Shown: piece after piece, positions 12,150 through 23,010 of the stretch
How the letters are laid out: each line of letters begins with the position of its first letter
Position numbering within the stretch: position 1 is the stretch's first letter
DNA from: Silurus meridionalis
Lineage: Eukaryota > Chordata > Actinopteri > Siluriformes > Siluridae
Assembly (NCBI RefSeq): GCF_014805685.1
Contig: NC_060885.1
Span: 24,026,132 to 24,090,131, forward strand
Reading direction: 5' to 3'
DNA length: 64,000 nt
Made by a program: the position numbers and the translations under genes
Notes under the pieces: generated by a model
Told to the model about the DNA's origin: nothing
Database searches by the model: none
What the model saw: the letters and a program-made list of their open reading frames with translations, nothing else

Positions 12150-12480
12150 TTACAGTACATATTTGAGCAAAACCGAGCATTTTACCACCATAATTGATCA
12201 ACTTTACAGTATAAATGAATGTGGCAGCGGCTGAGCGGACGAGCGGAGGTTTGTGAGTGGAAGGCGGAGCATACAAATGTTGTACAAAATGTAAAATTTA
12301 GTCGTATCGCTCTCGTCATTGTAAGATCGAAAAATCATAGTCAAACCATCGTAACTCGGGGACTTTTCATATGTACAATTTGCTGTTTGTTACTGCAAGT
12401 AATAGGCAGCAGAACACAAATAAGAGCGGCGATATGATTTATTACAATTACAATATTGATTTTATCTCGTCATATCCCCC
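12150..12480. mobile_element. pogo/Tigger-like relic fragment
   Basis: The phrases gtcgtatcgctctcg, gatcgaaaaatcatagtc and accatcgtaactcgggg match the character of Tigger-type terminal regions. Opposite end not found. A possible coding start (MGPKNEVGGKKN at 12498) follows and may be the first residues of its lost transposase. The assignment is tentative. Confidence 0.4.
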
Positions 12481-12799
12481 TGCCATAGTCTGCTGTAATG
12501 GGACCAAAGAATGAAGTCGGGGGGAAAAAGAACGCAGAAAAAGACAGCAGAGTTAATTCATCACTTTCAGCATGCCAAGAGGATCTGCCATCTGCCACGG
12601 CAAGCGAAGACAAAATGTCCGCCAAGTTGCACTGGTAAACAGCAGTACTTCCTATGACAAAGTACTCCTGCCTCACTGATCACGATCTGTTCTACACCCT
12701 CCTCCATATCCACCATGAGAAAGGCTGTACTGGGGGGTCTTCAGAAAAGTTACCTTTTATGGAGCAACTTAAACTTCAAAGCTGCAGCAATGGACACAA

Positions 12800-12803
<4 letters not shown>

Positions 12804-12862
<59 letters not shown>
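12804..12862. repeat. (CA)n microsatellite
   Basis: About 29 CA units, followed by a short (CAGAGT)n-like run. Confidence 0.95.
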
Positions 12863-12865
<3 letters not shown>

Positions 12866-13655
12866 TCAGAGTCAGAGTCAGAAACTGAACATAATGAAGT
12901 GCATGGCTTGATTGTGCTCATTTAGCTGCATCTTTTCGCTAAATTACCAAGCGCAGCTTTGCTGGCAGGGAGGAGGTGGGATGTATAGTGCCTCCTGCTG
13001 GCTGGCCCAGCTGTTTGAATAATGTTTATGAAATGGGTTCGGAAATGAAAACAGCAGGTCTTGAGAGTATCAAAATCTAATTCAACCCGGGGTGGCTGTG
13101 CTGCAACTCCCCTACAGGAGTCTCTGGCCATATAACATTTTGTGAACACTTAAAATCCCAAAAGTGAAAATAGCATTTCACACTAGGTAACATTCGCTCT
13201 CTACATCATGAGGATTTCGGGGCGACTGTAGAACGTGGAGCGTACTGCAAAATAGTGCTGTACACATTTAAAATACGGTAATCAGTATATTAGCCAGGGG
13301 AAGCTGCGAGACACTTTGCTTGGCAGCGAGTCTTTGATGAGTCAAAGCAGTCGTGAAAAAAAATACAGTCATGCTGAAACCTCTATTCACTCCACAATCT
13401 CCATTCTACTGTGCCACAATATGGCTTATTTATGAGAGCTGTCATATGTGCCAGGACTACCATGCTAGGGGACAGTGCAGAAAAGCCAGACAAGTGGAGT
13501 CTCATTTGGTAACTTGAATTTTTGCTCTGTGCTTGTCTGATATCCTCTTAAAACCAGACAGTTTAAAAAAAATAAAAAATCTATCCTTTTTTAATCTTCG
13601 ACTGCTCAGTTTTGATGTGCTGCTGCCAGCTCAACCTCATGATTCATGTACCAGG
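12863..13655. other. intronic sequence, no gene recognised
   Basis: No transposon ends or coding frames are evident. Composition is mixed and unrepetitive. Confidence 0.5.
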
Positions 13656-13659
13656 CTGA

Positions 13660-13918
13660 AGAGACAACTCAATGTGGCCTTCTGCTGTTGTAAACTTGGG
13701 CTCTGATGTCTATTCTGAGATTCTTTTCACCTCGCCGTGATTGTAAAAAGTGGTAGTCTGATTCCAACAATCATTCTATGGTCATTAAGCTTACTTTTTC
13801 CCACAATCTGATAGATGAAGTTAACATTATCTGAAGCCTTTATCTGCATGCTTTTAAACACCGTACTGCTGCCACTTCACTAGCAGATTAGAAAGTGTTC
13901 CTAATCATTTGGATACTA
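13660..13918 (-). mobile_element. Tc1-like relic, family C, terminal fragment
   Basis: On the minus strand the segment shares the order of modules seen in 26170-26835: a gaagttaacattat segment, gcatgcttttaaacacc, then a degraded tgctgccacttcactagc. These correspond to the 5' terminal region of a fish Tc1 family. Most of the transposase is missing. Confidence 0.55.
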
Positions 13919-13928
13919 AATTAACACA

Positions 13929-14360
13929 TAGGGTGACCCCGAACAGTCAAAGATTCGTTGCTTCGATAGGAGAAGCCTGATTTTACTATAAATCTTACAG
14001 TCGAATCTTCGCAGAGGTGTTATGAAAAGAGGATCGTGCCACTTTGTTTATATGGGGGTGCTCAATGACTGATTTTACACAGAACTACCTGTTTTCTCAC
14101 AATAATTTAATACATAGCCTATTATGATAATGCTGTAAATAAAATTGTGAAAAAAATAAGCTTTTATTAAATATTATTATTGTGTGTGAATTAATCAAAC
14201 CCCCCCGTGACAGATTAAAGTTTCACTTTCCATGATACGTGACAGACGTCACAGGAGCATCTTGGCGGCAGGGATTTGAATATTGGACAGTCTCTGGTAA
14301 AGGTATATACTGTTCTAATTTAATTAGTTTTACTTTTATGCTTAGTCGGGGACACCCCTA
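13929..14360. mobile_element. hAT-type MITE
   Basis: The left end tagggtgaccccgaac pairs with the right end gtcggggacacccctа-type sequence at 14345-14360 (reverse complement TAGGGGTGTCCCCGAC). The interior is AT-rich and non-coding. Flanks ttaacaca and aaacacat are similar but not a clean 8-bp duplication. Confidence 0.65.
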
Positions 14361-15470
14361 AAACACATAATAATTATACACAAAATAATTTTATGCACAC
14401 ACAAAAAAAAAACACACCATTCTTTGTAGCGCCAATTTGTAGCCTACCTTACTGTGGTCTTTGCACCAGATTCACAGTGGCACTGCCAAACTGTAGGAGG
14501 TTCATAATCCAGTCTCTATTATCAGCTGCCTACTCCCTTATAGAGTATGATAAGCCTTACACAAAGGCCAAAAACGTTAATATAGTAGGGTTCGAACCTG
14601 CCAACACAGCTCTGACAAGGCTTTGCCGATTGTAACCTCGCCTACATCTCCCTTTTTCTGCATTTTGAAGCATTTCGGTTATGCCACGCTCGGTTCCTAT
14701 CACCATTATCGTTCTACATCAAGGCCTGATTGTGCTGTTTTTTTTTTCCCTGCCAAGACAATGTGCCTGAATTTGCATTTGAAAGCCCAATCAAAAAGTA
14801 CTTAAAGAATGTGCAATTATGTAGACAATCAATACCCCCAGCCTCCCCTAGCAGCACCCCTGACATTTCTAATAAAGAGTATGAATAAGAAATGAAAGGC
14901 ATGCCATCTTTGCACCGCTTTTTCTCTCATCAAACTGTTTCCCAGCCCTGTTTAATAATTTCCCCCTTGAAAAAATATCAGGCTGAAACAGAGAAATGCT
15001 GGAGCGCGAGCCAAACATTTCATCTGCTGATAGAAAAGCAAGCCTGCCAATCTTCTTGAAATGATGTTCCACTACTTTGTACATGAATGCAATTTTTTAT
15101 TTTTAACCTGCAAAAGGGGAAAAAAGGCAGCTGTGCTTTTTTTTCGGGATATAAAATTAGCCTTCAAAGAGTAAAATAAATAAATAAATAAATAAATCTG
15201 ACGACTTCTAAGATGTGATAAGCAGAGCAGGTGCTTACCTGTTGATAAAAGTGAAGCCTAGTTCGATGCGTATCTGCTTAGAAACAGGTTGCTGATCTTA
15301 ACTGCTAACTAAGTTCATCTGGGATACCAATGAGAAGGAGCAAAATTAAACGTATGGCAGTATTGCCTCAGGCTGCTGACACCAAATCAATCTCGCACAG
15401 TATGTTATGTAATAATAAAGTGTCAAATTAGCCTGCTTTAAACTTATATACTGTATGTAGTGACTTCTGT
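14361..15470. other. intronic sequence, possibly constrained near 14900-15110
   Basis: A repeat-like block at 14570-14690 (gttcgaacctgccaac) has no recognised family. The stretch 14900-15110 is free of repeats and moderately complex. An (AAAT)n run lies at 15175-15197. No gene is recognised. Confidence 0.4.
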
Positions 15471-15475
15471 CTAAA

Positions 15476-16230
15476 ATAGGGACCTGCATCTCCTTAACCG
15501 AGGCTGATGCGATTTACATCTCGATGCATAGCCAATGATACTCTACAAAGATGCATATGAAGCAGCTAGTGATGCCATGCGATAGGATTCACCACTATTG
15601 TGATGCAGTGCGATCTGACTTCGATTCAATTCAACACAAAACGATGAATACAATGTAAAAATATGATGCTATACAATTACATTTTATTTTTTTGGTTCAG
15701 ACAGACAGCAAATCATCAATTTACTTAAGTGCTTTCTGACTTACACATGACCCTTTCACAAACAAGCCTTTTGTTATAGTGCAAAAAAAAAAGATCAAAT
15801 AAAACCAGATGTTCTTTTCCTGTTCTGTCTCCAGGAAGATGCAGCTCTACCTCTGCCATGTTAATCTGTATTCTAAGTGACTCTCAGGACACGCCTCGGT
15901 CTCTGTATGTTGTGATACGTCATATTCACGTAGCAGCAGTGGTGCTGAGAGAACGCGCTTGAGTAACAGTTTAGTGAGGAGAAATCAATCTACATTTTAA
16001 ATATTGGTCTCAAATTATTGGTCACTAAATAATAAAAGTATAGCGCATCGACTACTAATTATATATTTATAAATCGGTTTTTACTGATGCACATGTTTTT
16101 TTAAAACATTGCACCATGATAAAAAATGCCAATTCGTATCTGATGACCACTTTTTTAAATTGATGCATCACATCATTAACTTTTATGTTGATGCACTGAT
16201 GCAAATCTGTGACTCTTACTATCCCTATTC
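15476..16230 (-). mobile_element. hAT-type MITE, family B, copy 2 (opposite orientation)
   Basis: It starts with a degraded agggacctgcatctcc and closes near tactatccctatt, consistent with tagggatgtgcatctc-type ends. Positions 15815-15990 are the inverted copy of 10750-10925, including the MAEVELHLPGDRTGKE stub on the minus strand (start codon at 15860). The 196-residue frame at 16109-16699 begins inside this element. Confidence 0.65.
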
Positions 16231-17030
16231 TAATAGAGTGATCTGGGTGTGGGATATTTCAAGCTACAGTATTTTAGGGCTGTGCTATTTGGAAGAAGAG
16301 AGAAAGCGAGACATAGAAAGAGAGAGAGTGGATAGAAAGAAACCCAATGGGCCAGTTAATAATCCCCCAGTCAGAGCAAGCTTATTTAAAGAGCCCCGGA
16401 TGTGCGGCAGCCTGATTAAAATCTCATGTGCAGCAAGAAAGAGGCTTCCGCTGCTTGCAGATGGAGCGGATGGCCAGATAAAAACTATAAAAAAACGAAG
16501 GGAAATCGTTATCGGATCAAGTCACGAGTTCCATAGGCAAGCATTCCTGAGCTTCGTAGCATCCTGCAAATTTAAAGACAGAGACAAGACAATAAAACCA
16601 TGGAGTGACACTCATAAACAAGCTCCTATGGGCTTATTTACAACTGGAATTCGTCTTGCAGGTCTTGTAACAGTTTTGCCTCTCCAGCTCCAGTCGTGAT
16701 AAAGGCAGTGGTCAGTGTGGACAAGGTCAGGCTTTTGACAAATCACCTCCATTAATCTCATTCCCCTTTGCTTCCAGACTCATACGCACCACCATCATGT
16801 GACAACTGGCTGCATTTCGGGAACACTAATGGTCATGGCCATCAGCACCTGAGTTTATCTCATATACACACATGCACGCACAAGCATGCATACGCACATA
16901 CAAAGCTCTACTGATAGAAAGAAATCACACAATGCTGTCAGCACACTTTGAAGCAGGCAGAGAGGTAAGGAAGTGGCAGGTTTTATAGAGGCTCAGATTT
17001 TATACAATTAAATCCTCCAGAAGCTCAGAG
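16231..17030. other. intronic sequence with an open but unrecognised frame
   Basis: A plus-strand frame of 196 residues (16109-16699) starts inside the hAT MITE and continues through unique sequence. It has no recognisable domain and a highly charged repeat-like segment (ERKRDIERERVDRKK). I do not accept it as a gene. The unique part, 16330-16690, is GC-balanced and could be a conserved non-coding element. Confidence 0.4.
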
Positions 17031-17033
17031 ACA

Positions 17034-17074
17034 GAAGAGAGAGAGAGAGAGAGAGGGGAGAGAGAGAGAGAGAG

Positions 17075-17132
<58 letters not shown>
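17034..17132. repeat. (GA)n microsatellite with GGGGA interruptions
   Basis: About 99 bp of GA repeat, with two aggggag interruptions at regular spacing. Confidence 0.95.
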
Positions 17133-17136
<4 letters not shown>

Positions 17137-17500
17137 GTAGGGATTAGAGCACACAGTAGTCAAAAACTTCATCCAGGAATATGCATAGACACATTTATGC
17201 ACACACAAAATAAGGTTTCCACTGAGAAGGCGCACGCTCAAGCTCAGGAAACAAACTGCAGCATGAGGAAAATCCAAAGTCATTCAATGGTCATGATCAA
17301 GAGATCAAAAAACAAAGAGAGAAAAAGCAACAAGGCTGATTGTGAGCCCAATATCTGGATAAGACACACACAGAATGCACTAGATATCAATTGGCAGTAA
17401 AAATGGTACAAAGAAATGATCAAGTAAAGGATTAACCAATCAAGAAATGGCTCAGGTTTGAAACATGTCTAAAAAGTGTGGAAAGCTTATTGAACTTATA

Positions 17501-18099
17501 CGAGGTGGTATCAAGAAGTTTCTAAACGAATTGTGCTAACTGGTGCTATCCTGACCACGTGCGTTACCACGTCTGCGGCTCCATCATGTGAGAACAAAAT
17601 CTGCGTGAAAGTGGGCAAATCTGCCGCAAAAACATTTGACATACAGTGATGCTTCAACGAGCCATTTGCGGTGTTTCGAGAGCGGAAGACGACGAAAGAT
17701 CAGGAAGACCTTCAACGAGCTCGACCCATTAAAAAGTCGAAACCATTCGGCAACTTGTGCACGATGATCGTCAGAGAACAATCCATATGATCTCACTTCC
17801 GCACCCACCCTACTCGCCAGATTTGACTCCTGCGGACTTCACCCTCTTCCTGAAGTTGAAGATCCAGCTCAAAGGTCGCCATTTTTGACACCATAGCGGA
17901 AATCCAGCATGAAGGTGCTTGACACGCTTTCGAAAAGGAAGAAAGACTTTTAGGACACATTCCAGAAGTGGCAGGAACACTGGGAGCACTGTATTGCTGT
18001 GCAAAGGGGAATATTTGAAGGTGATCGTGTGTAAATGTAGATAAATTAAGTACTATCTTGTAAAAAGAGCTAGTCCTAAAACTTTTTGATACCACCTCG
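17501..18099 (+). mobile_element. mariner-type deletion derivative with intact ends
   Basis: Terminal repeats CGAGGTGGTATCAAGAAG (left) and the inverted CTTTTTGATACCACCTCG (right) lie inside TA duplications (17499-17500 and 18100-18101). The interior keeps transposase pieces: a degraded first-domain segment, then, after a large deletion, SLPHPPYSPDLTPADFTLF and the C-terminal block. Length is 599 bp against about 1.3 kb. The same deletion is seen at 861-1405, so both descend from one non-autonomous founder. Confidence 0.85.
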
Positions 18100-18157
18100 T
18101 ATAATCCACTGTAAAATCGATTACTGTAAAAAAAAGCATGATCAAACGTGATTAATA

Positions 18158-18485
18158 CAAGAGGTGTTCAAGTCAAACTGGGACTTTTTACAAGTATAAA
18201 AAAGGATGCTAATGCAGTAGTAAGTGGCTAGTGTGTCCTATTACTGATGACTTACCAGGCAGCGCACATGTAGTGGTCCGATCCAGGGAAATTCTACCCA
18301 AGCCCACCAAGCCACCCACCCACCCACCCTCCCATCCATCCATCCATCCATCCATCCATCCATCCATCCATCCATCCATCCATCCATCCATCTATAGCAG
18401 GGGGTGTAATTTTAAAAATTGATGCTTTCCACTTCTTTAAATTGGTTCCTTTATTTTATAAGTTTAAAAGTCCCAGTTTGACTTG
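18158..18485. mobile_element. mariner-type MITE with internal (CCAT)n array
   Basis: The left end carries caagtcaaactgggac and the right end its inverse gtcccagtttgacttg, both next to TA. The interior holds (CCAC)n and then a (CCAT)n tetranucleotide array at 18332-18391. The MDGW/PSIH reading frames come from that array. Confidence 0.8.
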
Positions 18486-18663
18486 TATAATGTATTTACA
18501 GATATATCTGAAATGCAAAACAGACTAAGGAGTGCAGATTCCCCCCACACACGTTATGTCTCCTGCTTTGCGGGCAGAGTCAAGCCACATCCATAATGAT
18601 GCAGCCTGTATGAACCAACAGCTTTCACTTCAAACATATAGGGATTTGCCACAACAGTAAAAG

Positions 18664-18670
<7 letters not shown>

Positions 18671-18714
<44 letters not shown>
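18671..18714. repeat. (GA)n microsatellite
   Basis: About 22 GA units. Confidence 0.95.
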
Positions 18715-18718
<4 letters not shown>

Positions 18719-19068
18719 AGCAAGAGTATACTAACTCCTCCCGAGATGTGTCATCTGAGCAATTTTCCTCAGCCCAAACAAAGCAACTAAAATACACTCT
18801 GCAGACGCAGCACTTGCTCTCAAATCATATTTCCATTTCTATAATCTGGCTGTAGGTGACAGATCATGGCCGAAGTGAGCCCGTCTGAAATTTGCTTAGC
18901 ATAAACCTGTCGTAATAAAAACTACCTGAAGAGCATCTCAACACATTGCTCTTAGCTATGAAACCTGAAGGACAAGTTCTGTCCATATAAGGTCAAACAT
19001 ATAACGGATTCTATAATCAATGGGTTAATTCACCTGCTAATTCATGCAGTTATCTAATTAGCCAATCA

Positions 19069-20480
19069 CAGTGGTGGACGAAGTACTTGAGCTAAAGTAG
19101 AGATACAATAGGTAAAATATTATTCCTGTAAAAGTAACAAACTTTTACTAGATTAAAAAAACAAAAGTATTTGCCTTTAAATGTACTTAATGTAAGTATT
19201 TAAAAAAATAAAAAGATTCATTATGCCTATATGTGCCTAAAAATTATCCTTTTTTTTCACAAGACTTTTACTTAATCAAAGTGTATGTAAATCAGAATCA
19301 GGTGTTTTGGCCAAGTATGTTGACACACACAAGGAATTTGGTTCCAGCTGTTAGTGACACTCAAAATACAGACATAAATAACACTATACATTCAGCTTGG
19401 ACTTTACAAGACAAAACAGACGAGACAAGACAAAAACAATACAAGTGAAAAGACTAATGTTACTCTTAGCACACTGATCTATTAATAGAATAGATTGATT
19501 GATAGCTTGTCAAATTATCATGAGCCCAAAACCTTCTTTCCAACTACAAATAAAGCCATGGGTTTTGTTGAAAGAAAGAGTAGGAGTTTCTTCCATCATT
19601 TATTCCTCAAAATGTTCTGATTGCTGTTTAACTGATGCTGAACTGTATGTTGGTGTTAAGTAGACACCACCAAGCGCCAATCAAAACAAGTTCAAAACAG
19701 AGCACGTGCTCCACACTGCAGAGGTGGGAAGTAATGAAGTACAAATACTTTGCTGCTGTACTTAAGTAGATTTTTCTGGTACCAGTAATTTTACCTCACA
19801 ATTTAACTTTTTACTTTCACTCATAACGTTTGTTTACACAAAAATCTGTACTTTCTACTTCTTACATTTTCAAACCAGGTGCGTTACTTACATTTTAATC
19901 TATTTGGTAATCTGTCTGATTTTAGTTTTTAGCCCATCAACCTATTTCTTGTCATTGCACGTTTTTTTAATCTATCCCTGGTGTATCACTTCCTGGTTAT
20001 CACACACCACAGACAGAGGCTAGTTTACAATGCTAACAAGCAAGGCAGAAGGCAACAAGAAGTCTGGGGTTAACGTGAATGAGACAGAAGGAGTCAGCAA
20101 TGTAAACATGACTGACAACAGACACATTCCTGATCACCTGATCATCATCATATTTTCTTTGCTTGTGTTCTATAGGGTGGTTGTTCATCATGGACACATT
20201 TGTTAGGTAACAAAATTTTAAATTTCTTTTTGTATTATATTTTAATTTGATGTGAGGTTCAGGTACCAGCTTGACCAGTTAAGTTTTTATCCATTCGTAA
20301 ATAAAAAAAGAATGACTGATTTCACAAAATGTAGTTGAATAAAAAGTACTGACTTTAAAATGTACTGAAGTTAAAGTAAAAGTTTCCCCAAATGGAAATA
20401 CTTCAGTAAAGTACAGATACGTGAAAAAGCTATTCAAGTACAGTAACGAATTACATTTACTTCATTACGGCCCACCACTG
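19069..20480. mobile_element. hAT-type element with perfect 8-bp target duplication
   Basis: Terminal inverted repeats CAGTGGTGG and CCACCACTG are flanked on both sides by GCCAATCA (19061-19068 and 20481-20488), the 8-bp duplication typical of hAT elements. Subterminal regions are rich in AGTAC/GTACTT motifs. Inside are a LINE 3'-tail fragment (19285-19445) and, from about 19722 to 20265, part of a second AGTAC-type element (cagaggtgggaagtaatg). A related element lies inverted at 33895-34543. Confidence 0.85.
19285..19445 (-). repeat. LINE 3'-tail repeat, family D
   Basis: It shares ggccaagtatgttgacacac and ttggttccagctgttagtga with 50070-50560. The modules are the 3' untranslated tail of a fish non-LTR element, antisense here. 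Confidence 0.65.
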
Positions 20481-21059
20481 GCCAATCATGTGGCAGCAAA
20501 GGAATGCGTGAAATCATACAAATGTAGGCCAGGAATTTTGTGGAATGTTCATATTAACCACCAGAATAGGGCAAAAAATCAGATCTTGTGATCTGTAGGA
20601 TTTTTGGTACCAAACTGGCTGGTTTGAGTGTTTCTGCTGATCTGGGAATTTTATGCTCAATAGTCTTTCATGCTCAAGAGTTTTCTTAGAATGGAAAAAA
20701 AACAAACATCTGGTCTGATGAATCAGGATTCCTGCTGAGGCAAACAGACTGTAAAGTCAGCATTTAGAACCAACAGCATGAATCCATGGACATAACCTGC
20801 CTTGTGTCAGTCTAGGCTTCTTTGAGGTTGTGTAATGGTGTGGGGACATATTTCTTGGCATACCTTGGGCCCATTTATAACAATCAAACAATTAAATCGC
20901 TTGATTTGAGAATCATTGCTGAGCATGTGCACTACTTCCTGATCACAAGTTACCCTTTAAATCTTCTAAAAGCTATACCAACATGAAGATGCAGCATGAA
21001 AAAAAGCATAATTAATATAAACAATAATTTCATAAATGTAGACTAAAACTAGTAACATG

Positions 21060-21730
21060 AAAAGGACAATTACTCTTTGGAGCAGGAGATTTGCAGCAAA
21101 AAACAACAAATGTTTTGTTTCCTGACCTGCCTAATTCATCTTGATGCCCTGCCTCAGGATGGATTTTCTTTTCAATGGGAGACTCTAAAAAGCCATGAGA
21201 TTCCTTTAGAACACGTTAAAAATCCATTAGATTCCATTAGAACAATCGAAAGATTGAGGAGGTTCCTTTAGAATAATCTAAAGATCCATAAGGCTCCTTT
21301 AGAAAACTCTAAAAATCAATGATGTTCCTTTAGAGCACCAACGTCCATGAGGTTCCTGTGGAGGATTCAACTCGAACAATGAAGACAATGAACAGTCTGC
21401 TATGATGGCTTTGAACTATTTTCACCATGAACAGTTGAGTCTCCATTAGTGAACAGCTGTCAATCTTAATAATGAAACTTCAATTTAGAGACAATCTGAG
21501 AAACCCAGATAAGGTGGGTTCCCTTTTGAGTCTGGTTCCTCTCAAGGTTTTTTCTCATACTATCTCAGGGAGCCACTGTCACCACTGGCTTGCTCGTTAG
21601 AAATACTTAAGGGTAAATTTAAAGATCAATCTCTACATCTAAAATTTATATTTGTAATCTATTTATTTCTGCAATGTTGCTTAAGGACAAAGTTCGTGGA
21701 ATAAATTTTATTGAATGAATTGAATTCATT
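21060..21730 (+). repeat. dispersed repeat, family E, with internal minisatellite
   Basis: The right part (ctggttcctctcaaggtt, gccactgtcaccactgg, ending aattttattgaatgaattg) matches 31795-31985 and, inverted, 54360-54600. It looks like a retroelement 3' tail. The left part (21185-21360) is a degenerate tandem array described separately. Confidence 0.6.
21185..21360. repeat. degenerate minisatellite, about 33-bp unit
   Basis: Five to six units share a pattern close to gaggttcctttagaa followed by tctaaagatccat. Phase and length vary between units. It is not a CRISPR array because the units abut without unique spacers. Confidence 0.7.
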
Positions 21731-21978
21731 CATGTCAATATGGACCAATGCTTTAAAGAAATTTTACTAACATCTCCTAAAATCCATGCCATCAGAACCT
21801 GAAGCCATTATCAGAGGTAAAAGAAGGTCCTACCAGTATTACAAAGGTGTTCCTTTAAGTTTTCTAAAATGAAAATGGAACAAACTGTGAACAAATCACA
21901 CGATCGTCTTCTCTTCCTTTTCCAGTAAGATGTACCCTATTTTCTGTTAGTAAAGCTTTATCTGGAGTTGCATACACA

Positions 21979-22076
21979 AACTCACAGTCACCCACACTCA
22001 GAAATCTACTGCTGCATTGCTGGATTTAACTCACAGTCACCCACACTCAGAAATCTACTGCTGCATTGCTGGATTT
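21979..22076. repeat. 49-bp direct tandem duplication
   Basis: Two identical head-to-tail copies (21979-22027 and 22028-22076) begin aactcacagtcacccac and end gctggattt. Perfect identity indicates a recent event. Confidence 0.95.
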
Positions 22077-22564
22077 CCATCATAGTCAATGATCCATTCC
22101 CATAACCAGCTCACAGCATGACAGGTTAAGTGTAGGTCACATCTGAATGATGCCATATTCGACTACCATTTCCCTCCCAAATGAACTGTTACTCCTTGAA
22201 GCCTCTCAAGCATGAATAGAGCTTAAACTCTGTGCATGAGACATGTTGATTCACTAGTGCCTCCAAGGGAACAAGACCCCATATGATAGAAGGACAAAGG
22301 CAGGGAAGAAAACCCTGTGAGACAAAGCATGGAGGCGGGTTACTTGTTTAGTTTGCGTGGGTATATTTCGAGTTTAGAACTATACACCGTGGACTTGGAC
22401 ATACAAGGTGGGGTTCAGCTAAAACAAAGAAGTGTCCCAGTTATGCACAATATCATCCTTGATCTTGAGATTGCCTACTTGTGCTCAATCTGCTCAAATA
22501 AAAAGCATTACCCCTGACAGTCTAATGCAAGGACAATGTGTTTTAGAGCACTAGATATATGGAT

Positions 22565-22805
22565 AGGCATGATGTGTCAAGGTTGGCATGGAAGAACATC
22601 TGACCTCAAGAACACCCTTGGGATGAATTGAAACACTTAATGTGCCCCCAATCCAAAGTCTTCATTATCCAACTGAAGTGCTCAACCTCACTAAACCTCT
22701 TAAATGGGCAGCTATAAATGGGCAGTTCTCCAAACCAGCTATTGCAGCAACATTCCAAATTCTAGTAGAGGTTATTATAACAGCAACAGGGGTGGAAATC
22801 TATAA
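22565..22805 (+). mobile_element. Tc1-like relic, family A, 3' part
   Basis: The plus strand carries cttgggatgaattgaaac, cagcaacattccaaattct and gaggttattataacagcaac, the C-terminal transposase region of family A. The last of these motifs appears inverted at 9070 (ataataacctccacac). Confidence 0.7.
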
Positions 22806-23010
22806 TAAGATGTAAGCACGTACAATATGGCTGTGACTGGTTAAGTGTTTGCAATATGTTTGGCAATAGAATATTGGTGAAGTCATTTAAATCTCTCAAT
22901 ATTAATTTAATTGTAATAAATTATTACTAAACTAATATTGTAAAATGTTATCTCTACTATCAAGCCAAATGTATGTGGCCATACAGTATGTGCTTGTTGA
23001 AAATATTATA

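Larger units (their letters stand above)
19000..21865 (+). mobile_element. Tc1-like relic, family C, split by two insertions
   Basis: The 5' end (ttcatgcagttatctaat) lies at 19000-19068. It is interrupted by the hAT element 19069-20480 and resumes at 20489-20960 with tgaatcaggattcctgctg, catgaatccatggacata and aatggtgtggggaca, decayed DDE transposase. A second interruption (about 21060-21730) is an unrelated dispersed repeat. The tail, catgtcaatatggacc through gaaggtcctaccagta, is at 21733-21865. All frames are broken. Confidence 0.75.

Noticed and set aside
14869..15084. VVEHHFKKIGRLAFL as parkin exon 8
   Set aside because: It resembles the HHF core only superficially: it lacks the ILGEEQY continuation and has no splice sites at the expected spacing.
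18209..18422. MDGW / PSIH repeat proteins
   Set aside because: Artefacts of the (CCAT)n array inside a MITE.
21185..21360. Possible CRISPR-like array
   Set aside because: Degenerate tandem minisatellite without spacers.
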